DNA of 64,000 bases. Origin: Melieria omissa. Taxonomy: Eukaryota > Arthropoda > Insecta > Diptera > Ulidiidae. The stretch lies in NCBI GenBank assembly GCA_963971225.1, contig OZ020269.1, positions 20,210,921 to 20,274,920 on the forward strand. Reading direction: 5' to 3'. Under the pieces are notes generated by a model. That model did no database searches and was not told where the DNA came from. It saw nothing but the letters and a program-made list of their open reading frames with translations. This document shows, one piece after another, positions 26,151 to 37,577 of this stretch; position 1 is the stretch's first letter, and every line of letters starts with the position of its first letter. The translations under genes were made by a program, and so were the position numbers.

Positions 26151-26742
26151 AGTCATATGTTGATCCCATCTATAATCTCATCTTTCCTTCGCCTTTTGTA
26201 CTTATTTTTACCCTATTTCTGTTCCTCGTCCTCAGAATTTAGTATTGTACAACCCGCGTATAAACGATACACAAATCCAAACCCACAGAATTTTAATTCA
26301 CCATTCCGCCTACGATTGAACACACTTGATTAACATTTTATAATCCGTCTGACAATTTATAAAGTTTAGTCAGTTGCCTTCATCCCTTAAAATACTGACA
26401 AAATTATAATAATTGTTTTCACAACCTTTATCACATTTGTATCGAACCTTTATCTTTCACTCTTTCTTCAACAGATTATGAACAGCAATCGATTTTTATA
26501 TTAAAAATCCAGCTATGACAATAAATTCTCTTTTTGTTATCAAATAAATAGCATGACTGCAATCAAATTTAAACAAAAGTCGAATTACTTAACGCCACAT
26601 TGATATTAACTAAATTAAAAAAAATAAAAATCGATTTTAATCACATTTGAAATTAACCACAACAAAAAACGCTAACGAATAACGCCACTAGCAAACCGGA
26701 ACCAATTTGCCACAGAACTCAAACACAACAACCACAAGCAAA
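26151..26742. other. DNA upstream of ric3
   Basis: AT-rich; the last 60 bp, rich in CAACAA and ACCACAAGCAAA before the ATG, look like a fly 5' leader. No other feature seen. Confidence 0.5.
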
Positions 26743-29700
26743 ATGCAAGCGACACGCACGCAACGAGCGGCCAGCCATCCCATCTACTTGAACGAGGGCC
26801 TGAGTCCCAAGAAGACGGCCTTCATAATTGTAACGGTGATCGGCTGCATTGCCATACTGTGGCCCAAAGTGTTCTACCCGATGATGTTTGGCGGCGGGGC
26901 GCCAGCGAAAATCAACAACAAGGAGCAACGCGGTCCCGGAGGTGAGCATTCGACTGAAACCTCAACAATATTGCTGCTAATTTTTAAAATTTTACATATT
27001 TATTTTTATTTTTATCAATTTCTACATGTTTTGTTCTAAACAAAAATCGAAACGAAACAAAAAAAACTATGTAAATGTGTCGTAACGTTGTTGTTTTGCG
27101 CAAATTGTGCAAACTGCGCAGGCTGTTGTGATGTTGTGCTTGGCGGGGAGTCATTTTTGAATGCCACACCGGCAGCGATTGGGCCTCAGCTATACCGCAA
27201 GCAGCTGAACTTGTACACCGGCGAGATGAGTACGTTTCCGCCACTGACATGAAAAGACACTAACTGCATTTTTGAAATGTTCAATGCGTTTCGACGCAAC
27301 TATTAATAGTGCAATAATGAATTTGTAAAAAGCACAAGTAAACGTTTATTAATGAAGCAAAAGCATGAAATGCCGGCTTACCGTCATTTGACCTCTACTC
27401 AACTGTTGGGCTTGAATAATTTCTTTTTTTAATGGTATTAACGCAACAAAGCCCCCTATCCTCTTGTCTGCACCTAACTCTGTATAAATATTTGAAGTGA
27501 TTACGTTAACGTGAAACGTTACTTATTGTTTACTCTTAATTCTTATCAATATTTTCATTCTAATTTTTTCCTAACTGCTTTGCTAATATCTACTCCCGAC
27601 TAATGGCCAGCCGTAATTAATCGAAATTCAGTAACAGATCTTCATTTAGGTCTACGCCAGGAGCGGCCGGCGCACTTGCACCCCGAGTCCATATACCAGG
27701 CAATGCGTGAACGCGGCCGTGCGATAACGCCCACAACGCCCAGTGTGCCGATCGTGGAGCGCAAAGGTTCAGCCAGCAATCCGCCACCGCGCATCGTCGA
27801 AGGCCGCGTAAGTACCCAGCCAAATCGCAAAACAACAAACTAGTAAACTTTTGCCAATTGTTTGTTTATATGAAAGTTGCCGAAAGTTGAATTTTTTGAG
27901 GAATTTCCAACAAACACCGTTCACCACGAAATTTCGACGAACTTCCATCACTGTCGACATAAACATTATTTTTTGCACGCAATATGCAAAAAAGATAACT
28001 ACAAAATTTTAGTAAAAATAGCCAAATTTGTGTGTTCCTCATGACATTCCGCGTCTTGTATTGTAAATTAAAAGGCCAGAAATGAGAAGTCAAAAATTCA
28101 ATTTTTCTTGAGCTGCTGCCAATTTGCAGTGTTAATGCTCTGCTTTTCCAAACTTTTAGTTGCTTTTATATTCTTCGTGATTTTCGCATCCAAAAACGGC
28201 AAAAATAAAGCAAAATAAATCATCTGCTACATGTTTAGTGAATAATTTGCTTTTGATTGGAGCGCACAGTTAGGCATATCAAAGTATCGGCTCGAGCACG
28301 CAGAATAAGCGTCCGCGGTCATTGGATGTGTCATTTGAATGTCCACTCCCACCCGCGCAAATTCGATTTAAATACTCAATGGCCGTGGTCGCGCTGCGTG
28401 TCCAACTTGTTGGCTGCTTCTCCCAGTTTATTTTTAAGCAATCTCTAAGTAAATATACAATTTTCCCACCTACATACGATTCAATATTTCTATATACAAA
28501 ACATTCACACATGCAGACGTCTACACATACAGCCACGCAAACTATTTATGTACATAGACAAGTTGTGAGAGATTCACGGCCAAGACGCTCGCGTATTATC
28601 TCCAAACGTTGCCCTCCAAACGCTTTCTTCGTCGGCTGTCTTTGCTCTATAGTTCTTGATTTGTGCAGCTAAAACTTATTTCATTTCTACATTTCTTCTA
28701 TGCGTCTTTTGCCGTATTTTTGCTGCAACCACGCAAACAGCTGTTAATTAATTCATACTACATACATATATATATGGGCATACATACATATATGTATGTA
28801 TATACATATATATGTATGTATGTGCCGCTGTTTATATGCCAATGTAAACAATAAATTTTTAGCCGGTTTTTAGCTATTAATTTATTATTTCAAGTTTGCC
28901 CACGCAACAACAACAGTGTTTTGCAAATTTTGAAACTGCGCATGAGTTGAATCACCGACCGAACCATACTAAATGAATATTGTGTTTATTGATGTTCAAT
29001 TGTTGTTCCACAGCCCGGTCCCATACCTGGAATGCGTCCGCCTATGGGCGCCGGCTCACTGCACCAGCCGCAAACGAAGGGCAGCAGCATGGGCTTCATC
29101 ATGCCGCTATACACCATCGGCATAATAGTCTTCTTCGGATACACTATCATGAAGGTGCTGAATGCATGAAATCACCTTTATTGATTTTTGAGTATTTATT
29201 GTAAATGAGGAAAATTTTGTTTTAATTGCGCCCTGACAGATAGTCTTCAAGAAGCCTCTACCGAATGCGCCTTACGGCCCAGTACAACCTGATCCCAATT
29301 TTAGAAAAGAAGTCTTCGGCCAGGAAAATGGCAGACATGTCGAAGATCTCAATGGCTCCAAAATCGGTAAGTTGTACTTTTCAATATTGTAAAAACAAAA
29401 TAGCGTAGAACCATTATTACAACATTAGGTAGTATAACATATTAGACAGTAAATAAGTTAGTATAATGCCGAAAGAAAACTCTCCAACGTGCTTAAGCTA
29501 TCGGGGTTCTATACCAAAGTGGTTAAGTGGTATTTAAGATAAATATATATTTTTTTAGAAACATTAGATTTCGAGAAGAAGCACATTGTCAACCAAGACA
29601 GAAGAGAATTGAAAAATTCCAACTAAAATTTAAAAATTCAATCATATTAAATAAATAAAATTATTTCTCTTAACTAGCAAATCTGTTAAAAGAGCCTTAG

Positions 29701-32700
29701 AAAACATAACTTAGTCACAATCATTCATTCATTTATTAATCATCTTCTATATGTTTTTACTGCATTTGACAGTATGTTGCATTGATCATTGGCCTTTTAT
29801 TGATTTCTAACAATTTTACTTTAAAACAAAACCTTAAAATGCCTTCTAAGGACATAACTACGGAAAGAAACGTTGTACTTACTTGGGATTCTTTTAGTCT
29901 CACTTAGAAATCACAGTATTATTCTTATCTAACCAGTTGGTCTCAGTGGCTCCAATCACATTAGTATATTATTTTTTATTACACAACAATTATACTTTCA
30001 CTTGTGTTGGCAATGAAACACTGTGCAACAAAAGTCAGACTTTCGTATTTCACATCTAACTATTGCCACAGATTTACCTAATAGTGAAGAAAATATATTA
30101 AACTGCTTATTGTATTTTTGTCGAACAGAATTTTATTATCTTTACCAATTGCTGTCATACAGGTCACTGGTATTACGTACAGTTTCAAACCTATTGAATG
30201 ATTGTTTAACCCTTTCCCTATTTTGTTGCCATATCGTCGCCTGAGAAAACGATTGTCGTATGTACCAATAAATTCAATGGAACATACGACATTCGTTTTC
30301 TCAGGCGACGATATGGCACATTGCTACTTTGTGGACCCCTGAACTCTCTGTGGTTTCAAGAATACATTTTTGTTGGTCCTTAGAATAGTTTGAAGTTTTA
30401 GGAAAAATACGAAATTAAAAAATTGAATATTAAAGTTTAAAGAAGGAAGTATACATGTTTTTTAATGGCATATCTTGACATAGTAAGGGAAGAAGAAGCA
30501 GAAAACATAAGATAACTTTTTAATTTGATGTTTTCTGTCAATTTCGATACTTTTTTTTTAAATTTTGGCTGAAGTTAAGGAAGATATATTCAAAACCCAA
30601 AATGTAAAATTTGAAATTTTAACTTTTCACAGTAAAAACCTGTAGCGAAAGGGTTAAACAAGGTTTAAAATTCACAATAAAACGTTGGAGAGTTTTGTAA
30701 ACGGCGCTAGGCATTTGCTTTGTTCACTTCACTTCGTAATTGTACTCGTATCTTTGCTTATCTTGGTCCTTGTCATTCGTGCACAGGGTGGCGAGAACAT
30801 CATGCAAGTAAGCATCGAATTGCCCAAACTTTTCATACTCATCGATCATGTATAAAGCGAGTAGTAGTGTATTTTATACATTAGACTTTATCGAATTGAA
30901 TTTTGGTTGCAATCATTTTAAAATATGTCCTACTTTTCTGACTGCAATACTATCACACGTACAGGGTATTGATTGTACTATTTCCTTTTTTGCAATAAAA
31001 GCAACAGAAATCAAACCGAGCAACTATGACTCCATATTAGGACGTTTAACGCTTCATTGAGCCATTCACTGAATTTGCCTTCATTATTTTTGTACAAGTA
31101 TCTGCCATTATTAATGTATTTACCATTTTTATCGTTGTGTACCTAATGTTGGTGTTGTGTATAGTATTTTTTGTTGGGTATTATTAACATTTCGCATTCT
31201 ACCCGACTCATCCACATTTAATATCGACTGTAGCCTTAATCGACAAAACCTTTGCATTTGTATATATTTGCATACAATTTCAATGTATTGTCGAGAGCAA
31301 TGTAACTATTGTTGTTGTTGTTGTTTACATAAATGTTGTCACGTCAAGTTCCCACTCAAACCAATACCAAAATAAACATTTTAGGATCTAAACTGCACGA
31401 ACCCAGCAGAGGTGGTGGCAGTGAACTCTACAATGCAAGCTTAGCAACTGCCACCGCGGCTTCTAATTTGTCGTCGTCACTAAAACAGCACAACCACAGC
31501 GTGCAGGGCATGTCGCCGGCCACGGCAGCTGCTGCCATTTTCAACAAGGAAACCGAACAGTTGATGGAGATTGAGAAATTGCGGAGAAAGCTCGAGGATA
31601 CCGAAAGAGCAATGGCCAAATTAATTGCCGAAATGAACTCAGACCAATACGAAGCCAAGGTTAGATGCTCGCTCCTAACAGGCGACTTCTCTACTTGTCA
31701 TTTTTTCTACACGCATTATTATGGTATCATTTCAAGTAGTTTACATAAATGGTTTTCATGCTGGTGTTAGTGGGGAAAATGTATCTGCAGTAGCTGGCAA
31801 GTGCGGAAAACAAAAACGTTTTGAAGTTTTGCTAAAAGAAACGTCGCGGAAAAATGCGGGACTGGCAATATTATTGGACTTAAATTATTGCACTCAAAGC
31901 ATGTACTCGTAGTTGTCAAAAATAAATATTGAGATATGCTTTTGACCTTTAACTTTGATTTTAAAGGTTCCAGACTAGTGGTTATAAGATTTGCGAGCTA
32001 AAGCAACAAGAGCAATCCCTAATAATATAACTCGAATTTTTCCAAACTTTTTGTTTGATATTTTTCCTCAACTGTTGTTTGCACTTATTGAAAACATTAA
32101 GAAAACTATTTTTTATTTTGGCTAATATTGCAGTGATTTGCATATTTGCAATGAGTACAAAAACACATAGCAAACGTTTCTATGAACTTAATTCAATAAT
32201 ACAATAAGCCAATAAGCCAATAATATATGCCAAGCTCGATTTTATAAATTCTGCCTGTATCGAAAATGGCAAATATTTATATGCAAGGCTGTTAAAGTGT
32301 GAATGCCCCTATCGTTCAGCGCTTCAGCTCAGCATTCGTTTATTAGAACTACACTAGACAAATTTCAATTTGTGCTACATTCCATTGCGACAACACGCAC
32401 AAACCGTCTCATTTGCCAGCTGCGGTCACACATTTTTCCTGCTGATATTTCTACATGTGTTTATTTATTTTTGGTTTAAAAATCGTGCCGAAACAAAATT
32501 CATAAATTTATTTTCGTTCACAGTCTTTACATTTGCGAGTAGTTTTGGTTTACTTTTGAGCTGCAAACTCGTACATACACAAGTTTTGTATACTTTATCC
32601 AAAATGTCAAAGTCGTCATTTGTCGTACGCCTCTCGAATATTCAAGCTACAGAATTATCACTTCTATAGCAGCACCGTTACTTTCATTTGTATCATTTTG

Positions 32701-35457
32701 CCTGTAATCGTTGTGCTGTAATCTTTGAATGTTTTCGGTTTTTAATAATTTGTCTTTTTTTTACTATTAATATTTACATTTTCAAGATGATCGCCATACG
32801 TTTTATAAAGCGTCAAGCACATTAGTTCCACACCTACAAGACAAGTCAAGCGCCAGTCATCTCACAATTCAAGTACATACAACTGTTTAACAAGCAATAA
32901 GTTGTCATTGTCCTTGTTCTCAGTGCCCCCCAAACTTCCGGTTACTCCCATCCATTCACCGCAATGCAAATGTTGCATGCTTTTTAGCGTTCCCCCTCCC
33001 ACTCACCAGATACGACCAGAAGTACCCGTAACTGAAAGTCGTTCTCGTCGGTGCTGGTGCTCGTAGCTGGTGCGACCAGCACTCGTACAGCGTCTAGGCA
33101 TGTCTTGAAGCGAGTATGCATGATTCCCATCTTACTAACCCAAATTAAACTAGAAAGACCGACACCACATAGTTGCAACATTGAAGAAGAGGACATATTT
33201 TAAATGATTTGATTCTAGTTTTCCGGCATTTTTAGCCTTCTACTGCTCTCCGCATTTTGCTCACATGTCACAATCACCAAAACTCATCACTCATTTCACC
33301 ATCACCACCTACACCTAAGTTTGCTTAGCGCCACTGAGCCGTTGCCGACGAGTACAATAATTAATTTATTTCTTAAATCTTTTCATATTCTGTACATATG
33401 CGAAAATCGTAAATCCTGAAATGAAAATTTGTCAAAAATCAAACGAAAATCTGTAAATGCCCCCAAAACGAGTAGTTGTAACAGCAATTCAAGGTTTAAT
33501 TGATGCTGCTGATGAGCAATTAAAATTACGAGAGAATAATGCGACTTCAGACTTATCCAAGGTTAGCAGCCCCGGCTATTTTCTTTTCTTGTCTCTCCAT
33601 TTACTATTTTAACTCACCAGAGCGCCTTTCACTGGCCTCCTTTCGTTTTAACTCGTATTAACTTTTCCAACACTCTACTACCACCACTTACTAATCGCTC
33701 CAATTAACTAAATTAGTAGTCATATGTGTATGTGTGTGTGTTGTTATTGTTAACCTTAGCCAAGCCTAATACTTGGTACTTACGAGCCGCTATAACGCTT
33801 TGAGTTGCCTATTAATATGCGTTTCGTTTAATTACTTTCACTATTTCCATAGTTAATTTCGTTTACTAACTCAACAAATCTGCATAATTGTTTTGCCTGG
33901 TTCTGTTCGATACTTGTCCAAATTCGGTACAAAATCATAACACTAATTAAATATAAATGTTCAATAATTGTGTTTAGAAATCAAACGAAAATTCGACATC
34001 GAACAATGGAGACATTTCCAATGGGCATACAAAGGCTGAGCGGGAAGAGCAGCTCGAGCATAGCAAATCAAGCAATGAGGACAAAGTAGAAGCAAATGAA
34101 TCCCACACCAGTGAGCCAGAGAGTCAGAAGCAAAAGGACGATACCAAGGAGACACAGCAACGGAAGAAACGGGAAGGAAGTTCAGACCGATCAGTTGCGG
34201 TGAGTGTGGAATGCTTTATTGTTTTATAAATAAACAAAAACGATTTTGCAATAATTGGGCGATGTAACCCTTTCGCTATTTTGTTGCCATATGGCACATT
34301 GCTACTTTGTGGACGTCTGAACCCGCTGGCGTTTCAAGAATACATTTTTTGTTGGTCCTTAGAACAGTTTGAAGTTTTAGGAAAAATACGAAATTAATAA
34401 ACTGAATATTAAAGTTTAAAGAAGAGAAGTATACACGTTTTTTTAATGATATATCTTGACATAGTAAAGGAAGAAGAAGCAGAAAACTTTAGATAACTTT
34501 TTAATTTGATTTATTCAAATTTTCGTTATGCGTAAAAAGTTGTATATCAAGGAATTATTACAGCCACAACGATGTGGTTTCTCTCATAGAAAAACACTCT
34601 GAAATACAGGGTCCGAGTATAAAAATTTTAAAATTTGTATGGAATGTTGCTCATATGAATGTTGCACATAGAAGCCTTAAACGCAAAATTTAAAATTAAG
34701 GGTTAAAAGGTGTCTTAACAATAAATTAAATTACAAAAATATTTAAAATATTTATTTGTGTATAATATAATTTATATTCAGTTTTTATATTTTTGTATAT
34801 ATATGTTTTACTTATTTTGGTTATTTACACTTGATTTTATTTCACAATCAGGTTCTTGGAATGGAAGTAACAGCCAGTTGTGAGGGTGGCCAAAAATGGA
34901 CGGGATGCCCTCCAACGCCTGTTTTCTTTTCACACAATGAACATGTAAGCGTGCTAGAAATAATATTAGAGCAAATATCAATTTCAGCATTCAGTCAAAC
35001 GAATGTTTAATATAACAAAAAATTAAGCAAATCAAATATTTGTTGCCCCAAATCTTACACTTTTCTCATTATTTGCTCATTGTTTGCCATTCCGAATTCC
35101 ATTTCAGTCCAGAGATGACGCAGATCAAATGCCGGAACCACAATCAATTTACTTGGAGGGTGCACTAGCGCATGATTCGCAAATTTTGGTAGCCGATTCG
35201 GAGGTCAAAACTGAAGAAGTATACGACACAGAACTCAATGGATCGCTCGAAGAGCCTGCGGTACATTCGATTTTACACATTTTTGTCATTTTTCCCACTC
35301 ACACATTGCCCTCTTATAGGTTGTGCTTAGCAGTAAAATGACATTGTCGCTCATCAACCTGGATTCGAGTCAGGAAAACGGCGACGAACTGAATAAGCAA
35401 GACATTGAGAGCCCGCTCGCTGACGACATCGAAATTATTGGACATGATGAGAACTAA
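26743..35457 (+). CDS. ric3: RIC-3, nicotinic acetylcholine receptor chaperone
   Basis: ER membrane protein that assists assembly of nicotinic acetylcholine receptors. The longest reading is 537 residues from exons 26743-26941, 27122-27229, 27650-27807, 29014-29154, 29240-29366, 31385-31659, 33978-34199, 34852-34944, 35108-35260 and 35320-35457. The first ATG opens MQATRTQRAAS. Membrane segments lie at about 26-50 (AFIIVTVIGCIAILWP) and 181-201 (MGFIMPLYTIGIIVFFGYT); a coiled coil is at about 298-330 (EIEKLRRKLEDTERAMAKL). After it comes a polar, acidic tail. Exon 2 (108 bp) is symmetric and could be skipped in frame, and all exons from 33978 on begin and end in phase 0, so a multi-isoform gene is likely. 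The identity rests on the two membrane segments, RQERPAHLHPE and the coiled coil. Two MITEs sit in its introns. Confidence 0.88.
28760..28824. repeat. TATG/CATA microsatellite in ric3 intron 3
   Basis: Runs of CATACATA, TATATA and TATGTATG. Confidence 0.8.
29559..29626 (+). CDS. ric3: Possible alternative last exon of ric3
   Basis: After a pyrimidine-rich TTTTTTTAG acceptor, 68 bp continue the phase-1 donor at 29366 in frame (reading ETLDFEKKHIVNQDRRELK...) to a TAA at 29624-29626, and AATAAA follows at 29650. Used in place of the exon at 31385 it would give a short protein with both membrane segments but no coiled coil. This is inferred from phase, splice site and poly(A) signal. Confidence 0.55.
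30206..30657. mobile_element. piggyBac-type MITE D, copy 1, in ric3 intron
   Basis: TTAA at 30206-30209 and 30654-30657 enclose a non-coding element with inverted ends CCCTTTCCCTA and TAGCGAAAGGG. The left half matches the copy at 34263-34706 over about 300 bp. It carries a foldback insertion at 30235-30310. Confidence 0.82.
30231..30314. mobile_element. 76-bp foldback insertion inside MITE D
   Basis: Two 29-bp arms (30235-30263 and 30282-30310), inverted with one mismatch and beginning CGTCGCCTGAGAAAACGA, surround an 18-bp loop. The four bases ATAT on each side (30231-30234, 30311-30314) occur once at the same place in the sister MITE at about 34288-34291, so this is an insertion with a 4-bp target duplication, or a segment precisely absent from the sister. 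Confidence 0.8.
33485..33561 (+). CDS. ric3: Possible alternative internal exon of ric3
   Basis: An open stretch (AIQGLIDAADEQLKLREN...) ends in AAG before GTTAGC. From an AG at 33483-33484 it can be entered in phase 1 and leaves in phase 0, exactly as the coiled-coil exon 31385-31659 does, so it could replace that exon between 29366 and 33978. The acceptor has a weak pyrimidine tract. An ATG at 33457 in the same frame, with a stop just before it, could instead start an alternative first exon. Confidence 0.4.
34263..34706. mobile_element. piggyBac-type MITE D, copy 2, in ric3 intron
   Basis: Left end GTAACCCTTTCGCTA (TTAA mutated to GTAA), right end AAGGGTTAA. Matches the copy at 30206-30657 in its left 250 bp, without the foldback insertion; the right parts differ. 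Confidence 0.7.
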
Positions 35458-36863
35458 TTTTAACCCACCCGCCACAGTGGCGATTTGGCTTTAAGTGTGC
35501 AGAGAACGAAACCAACCAAAAACCAAAAATCATATTTGATATAAACTAAAATTATTGAAGCAACAACCACAGTCACAATTAGCACCAAAATTCGAGTCGA
35601 TTGTCTGGCATCCGAATGCATTAAACGTGTATATTTTTGTGTATTTAATATATAAAAACCATCTTGTGTAAGATCGTGCCAATGTCTACTGTCTTTTGAA
35701 GTTAAATCAAACGCAAGAAAAGGAAAAGAAACCAGTGACATTTTGACTGATTTACGTTTTATTTACGTTTGTAAGCGTTTTGTAACTGTTGTATGCAGCA
35801 TGACAAGTCATAACCGAAACATGTACTTCCGTTGTATGGAAAATCCGTTGCCAAAATCCAACATAAATTGTTGTATTGTAAATTTTTGCACTCTCTTACG
35901 CTCTTTGTTTACGCCTTAATATTGTTTATTTTTAGTCGAAAATGTATAATTAACTCGTATGTATGCTCTAAATGATTTGTATGCCAAAAATCATCATCCA
36001 CACAAACACTCACTCAAACATATGCAATGCATACTAATCGTAGTTTTAGCAATAACACATTAAACTATCGCAAATTGTGAAATCTAGTCTTCATCTAATC
36101 ACAACTACAAACTCATTGTAAAGATAATTTGATTGTAAAGAAAAACATAATCCCAATTGTAAGATCCCGCATTGTAATTTTTTTCACCACAATATGTTGA
36201 AGTCGATGAAAATGCTCCTATTGTAGTGTGCAGTTTGAAGCGCTGATTTTCAGAAACCAATAAAGTGCATAAAAGGTCCTGGGCGTTGAAGATTTCTTGA
36301 TTGTACCTCCAACAAAAGGCAGACAATTGTGCTGATGTGAGTGTTAAACCAAAACATTTTTTCTTCCTTTTTATAGAAAATTAACTAATTAAAAATTTAT
36401 TGATATGGGATTCTGTTTCGATTTTTGCTAAGAAGTTTATTTGAAAGTTTAAAGTCCACATCTGCTATCAACCAAATTCCACATTCCACAAACCATCTCA
36501 GAATATGTCATATGAATCACCCTGTTCTTCATTTCAAGCGTCTACACACAACAGCTGCTTGCTGTCAGTTTTGACAATCGCTCATACGCGGACTGTTTTG
36601 ACTGAAATTACGTAAAAAGTAAGTAAATGCATTTTTCTTATAAAAGCAGCAAATAAAACCCAATCGGAAAGCTATATACAAATTTGTAGAGACAGTTCTA
36701 ACCCAGCAAAAGACTTAGCTTCCGGTAGGTAGCTGCAGCAAGCTTAATCCTACTTCACACTAGTGATTGTCAAATCCCATCCAGCTAACTGTCCACCGAA
36801 TTCAAGAAATCGGCGATTGCTATTTAATAATATTTGCTTCAATTGTCATTGCAGTCAGCAAAC
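35458..36863. other. ric3 3' untranslated region and ND-B14.7 upstream DNA
   Basis: AT-rich; AATAAA-like signals occur (AATAAAG near 36259). A possible leader donor GTAAGTAAATG stands at 36619. No further coding sequence seen. Confidence 0.5.
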
Positions 36864-37488
36864 ATGTCATTTCTAAAGTCCCAGTACTACGATACGCCCG
36901 ATGGTCAGGATGCTTTTGGCAAAATTGTGGCAACCAACAAGTACGCGCTTAGTGCCGGCCTGGCCTGGTCCACTATCGATGTGTTGATGCTGTCCAAGAC
37001 ACAGGGTTATCTGCCCACACTGGCGCGCTTTGCCTACAACCTTGGACCCATGATGGGTATGGCCACTGCCTTTACGCTCGGCACATACGTTGCCACGAAT
37101 GTGCGTCATAAGGACGACAAGTAAGCAGCGGCACAAGTATTTTTCATCTGCTTTGAATAACAAAACTTTGACACCTATTTGCAGGCTTAATTATGTGATT
37201 GGTGGCTTAGCGGCCGGTTGTGTATTCGGTGCATGGAAGCGTAATCATGTGGCCGGTATGGTGGCAGGTGTATTCTTCGGTAATTTCATATATATTTTAA
37301 AGAAAATTGTCGAGTTTATATGTGTATGAATTGCATTTACAGGTGTAGCCGGCGCTGTTAAGAAGCTTTCGAAGCAAGAAGGCTGGGATTTCTTTCCACC
37401 AATCATACACGAAAATGGCACACTCGAAGGGACGACGCATGACTTCACCCTCTTTGCTGACCGTCCAAGGGACAAGTGCAAGGAATAA
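36864..37488 (+). CDS. ND-B14.7: ND-B14.7 / NDUFA11, mitochondrial complex I subunit
   Basis: Accessory membrane-arm subunit of NADH:ubiquinone oxidoreductase in the inner mitochondrial membrane. Exons 36864-37120, 37185-37279 and 37343-37488 (GT..AG, phases 2 and 1) give 165 residues. Features: start MSFLKSQYYDTPDGQDAFGK; a Tim17-like fold with hydrophobic segments around 28-45, 56-78, 88-105 and 107-122, with glycine-rich motifs such as GGLAAGCVFGAW and GMVAGVFFGVAG; hydrophilic C-terminus ending RPRDKCKE. Both length and sequence agree with fly B14.7. There is no cleavable presequence, as usual for this subunit. AATAAA at 37572. Confidence 0.92.
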
Positions 37489-37571
37489 TTGCAGACGCAA
37501 TTACTTTCGAAACTCCACATCAAACACATTGTTGTAATTACAATTAGAAAATTCAAGCGGGACTGTTGCTA

Positions 37572-37577
37572 AATAAA
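37572..37577 (+). terminator. ND-B14.7 polyadenylation signal
   Basis: AATAAA 84 bp after the stop codon. Confidence 0.6.

Noticed and set aside
33457..33484. ATG at 33457 as start of a separate gene
   Set aside because: Frame leads straight into ric3 exons; better explained as alternative internal or first exon of ric3.
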